Below, in pieces: positions 62,719 to 64,000 of a DNA stretch of 64,000 nucleotides. Where the stretch lies: positions 4,687,501 to 4,751,500 of the forward strand of contig NZ_CP015506.1 in the NCBI RefSeq assembly GCF_000294775.2, read 5' to 3'. Numbering within the stretch: the first letter of the stretch is position 1; each line of letters opens with the position of its first letter. Both the position numbers and the translations under genes were made by a program. Source of the DNA: Cytobacillus oceanisediminis 2691. GTDB lineage: Bacteria > Bacillota > Bacilli > Bacillales > Cytobacillaceae. The notes under the pieces are model-generated. The model was not told where the DNA came from. It was given only the letters and a program-made list of their open reading frames with translations, and did no database searches.

Positions 62719-63465
62719 TTATTGGCCGGCCGGTATTTCTATTGATGGTGAGGTACCCCCTCCGCCATTATAAAATTGCGGGACCTTTCCAGGGTAAATA
62801 CCATAAGCGGCAAGCACATCCTCCTGTACAGTGATAATTTTGGTGGCAAAAGGAATAATGATTTGAACCTGCACATCCAGGCGTACCAGAACCTTTACTT
62901 CAACATTATTAATGCCATGATCCTTTGTTTCAGTTATAAAATTGGAGGTAACAGAGCCCACTGCATTAAATTTTACCGGTATCCGGGGACCCAAGTTTCC
63001 GAGAAGGGCATTATTGGTTGCCTGGCCAAGCGGCACATAATAAACAATTCCATTTGTATTCTCCATTTGTTCCGTGTTGATTTCCACGTCTGTAAAGGAC
63101 TCCAAAGCATCCAAATCGCCCTTTTCCGCTTTCTTAATATTATCCTGAACCAATTCGGTTACTTCCGCTTTGACCCTGTTCAGCTTTTCAACATTGATGC
63201 TGACAACACCGCTTTCACTTGCTTCAAACATATCTTCCAAATCCATCACATTGGTAATTTTTTTATTAATCGCATTGTTTATCACCAATGATGCGATTTT
63301 CCTTGTCTGTGAATCGGCATAGCTCATGAGTGTGGGCTTAAGCCCTTCGTTGATAATCCATAGGCCGGCAGCAGTTGAGATGACGAAAAATATAAAGGTC
63401 AATAGAAATACATAGCGAAATGGCAGAGGACCTTTCCGGGGCAGCCGGCCGCGAAATTTTGCCAA
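62719..63465 (-). CDS. yunB: Sporulation protein YunB
   Basis: A 248-residue protein (B. subtilis about 254) with an N-terminal membrane anchor (about 18-40) and a large extracytoplasmic domain with ADSQTRKIASLVINNAIN and a YVPLGQATNNALLGNLGPRIPVK segment. YunB is required for spore formation in B. subtilis and is expressed in the mother cell. A CATACATA -10-like box lies near 63490-63497 on the minus strand. It starts at TTG 63465, 6 bases after GGGGGGA. The C-terminal tail is Gly/Pro rich. Confidence 0.88.
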   Translation of the reverse strand: MAKFRGRLPRKGPLPFRYVFLLTFIFFVISTAAGLWIINEGLKPTLMSYADSQTRKIASLVINNAINKKITNVMDLEDMFEASESGVVSINVEKLNRVKAEVTELVQDNIKKAEKGDLDALESFTDVEINTEQMENTNGIVYYVPLGQATNNALLGNLGPRIPVKFNAVGSVTSNFITETKDHGINNVEVKVLVRLDVQVQIIIPFATKIITVQEDVLAAYGIYPGKVPQFYNGGGGTSPSIEIPAGQ

Positions 63466-63536
63466 AACAAATCCCCCCTTTACAAGCTATATGTATGCTG
63501 TAAAGGAGGGAACTAGGCTCAAAAATCCAAAATAGT

Positions 63537-64000
63537 TTATTGTTGTACAAAAGTCGTATCGCATCCTATAATGACAGAATTCAATTCAATCCTCAAATCT
63601 GCTTCATATGGCTCGACATTCCTGCCCTTTTCTTCAAGTATGCGGATGACAGGCCTATCACTCAGACCCGCGTTCTGCCGGCAGACAACGCCTTTCCTGC
63701 CATCATTCAGCTCGACTGTAACACCCACAGGATATACAGCGACCGCTTGACGAAAAACTTCGATTATCCTCTTATCAAATAACTTTTCTGCCCCTGCATA
63801 CAAAATCTCCAGACCTTCATGCGGAAGCATAGCCTGTCTGTAAATGCGATTAGATGTTACTGCATCAAACACATCGGCAATCGCAATAATCTTGCCGAAA
63901 TCATGTATCTCGTCTCCCTCAAGGCCGCGCGGGTAGCCGGTACCATTCAAACGCTCATGATGCTGAAAAGCACAATGTGCAACAAGGAGCGGAATCGTCT
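63537..64000 (-). CDS. HD-GYP domain protein, 5' end cut by window edge
   Basis: The visible 154 codons run from the right window edge to a stop at 63537. The HD-GYP signatures QHHERLNGTGYP and IIAIADVFDAVTSNRIYR are present, so this is likely a c-di-GMP phosphodiesterase with an output or sensor region upstream, outside the window. A C-terminal extension of about 75 residues (VELNDGRKGVVCRQNAG) follows the domain. The first HD motif lies beyond the edge, so activity cannot be judged. Confidence 0.88.
   Translation of the reverse strand, partial: TIPLLVAHCAFQHHERLNGTGYPRGLEGDEIHDFGKIIAIADVFDAVTSNRIYRQAMLPHEGLEILYAGAEKLFDKRIIEVFRQAVAVYPVGVTVELNDGRKGVVCRQNAGLSDRPVIRILEEKGRNVEPYEADLRIELNSVIIGCDTTFVQQ

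Overview
The window reads as chromosome of an endospore-forming Bacillaceae, probably of the Cytobacillus/Mesobacillus type. It carries many sporulation genes (kapB, kapD, racA, yutH, lytH, yunB and a YhcN/YlaJ lipoprotein), strong Shine-Dalgarno sites and frequent TTG/GTG starts. Its gene order closely follows the kapB-pbpD-mrp and ald-yui-yum-yut-thr-lipA-lytH-yunB segments of Bacillus subtilis. There is no sign of a prophage, plasmid or genomic island. Accessory material is limited to one IS3-family element, a family of dispersed hairpin repeats and a few inserted transporter or stress genes.

Layout. 1-5 kb: a ~51-bp tandem repeat running into a NERD-domain gene, a PH-domain protein, a Cu/Zn superoxide dismutase lipoprotein, a cyclophilin lipoprotein, then convergent kapB and kapD. 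5-9 kb: pbpD, yufK and small envelope proteins. 9-15 kb: the complete seven-gene mrpABCDEFG Na+/H+ antiporter operon behind a 450-nt gene-free leader, followed by yuxO. The comQXPA quorum-sensing genes that lie next to yuxO in B. subtilis are absent here. 15-22 kb: DedA protein, a YuzC-like coat protein with a sigma-E-like promoter, a composite repeat, ald with its regulator adeR, and an alanine/Na+ symporter with a perfect cre site; together these look like an alanine-use locus. 22-26 kb: a three-gene operon resembling phaB-phaR-phaC (PHA synthase-like), a 33-codon small ORF, a PAP2 phosphatase and racA. 26-41 kb: the yui/yum/yut block of redox, aminopeptidase, 3D-domain and Fe-S proteins. 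41-50 kb: yutI, the hom-thrC-thrB threonine operon, yutH, yutG, yutF and a cysteine-bearing HTH regulator. 50-56 kb: an EAL-domain protein coupled to a HepT-like yutE, the SAV0927/yutD/yutC cluster, an IS3-family element inserted in the terminator loop between yutC and lipA, and lipA. 56-64 kb: lytH, a metS-metP amino-acid importer, a YsnF-like stress protein with a sigma-B-like promoter, an NhaC-family transporter behind a lysine riboswitch (probable lysine importer LysW), yunB, and the 3' part of an HD-GYP protein cut by the window edge.

How it fits together. Sodium and pH homeostasis (Mrp), alanine and lysine uptake, threonine synthesis, lipoate and Fe-S maturation (LipA, YutI, YutM, YuzB, YuzD) and flavin redox enzymes (YumB, YumC, YutJ) are housekeeping. 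Sporulation control and coat/cortex genes are interspersed. Genes are compact, and most convergent pairs share a bidirectional terminator. Many starts given here are shorter than the longest possible reading frame, because the Shine-Dalgarno spacing and comparison with known B. subtilis proteins favour an internal ATG, GTG or TTG. Functional names are from recognition of protein families by reading; no database search was run.
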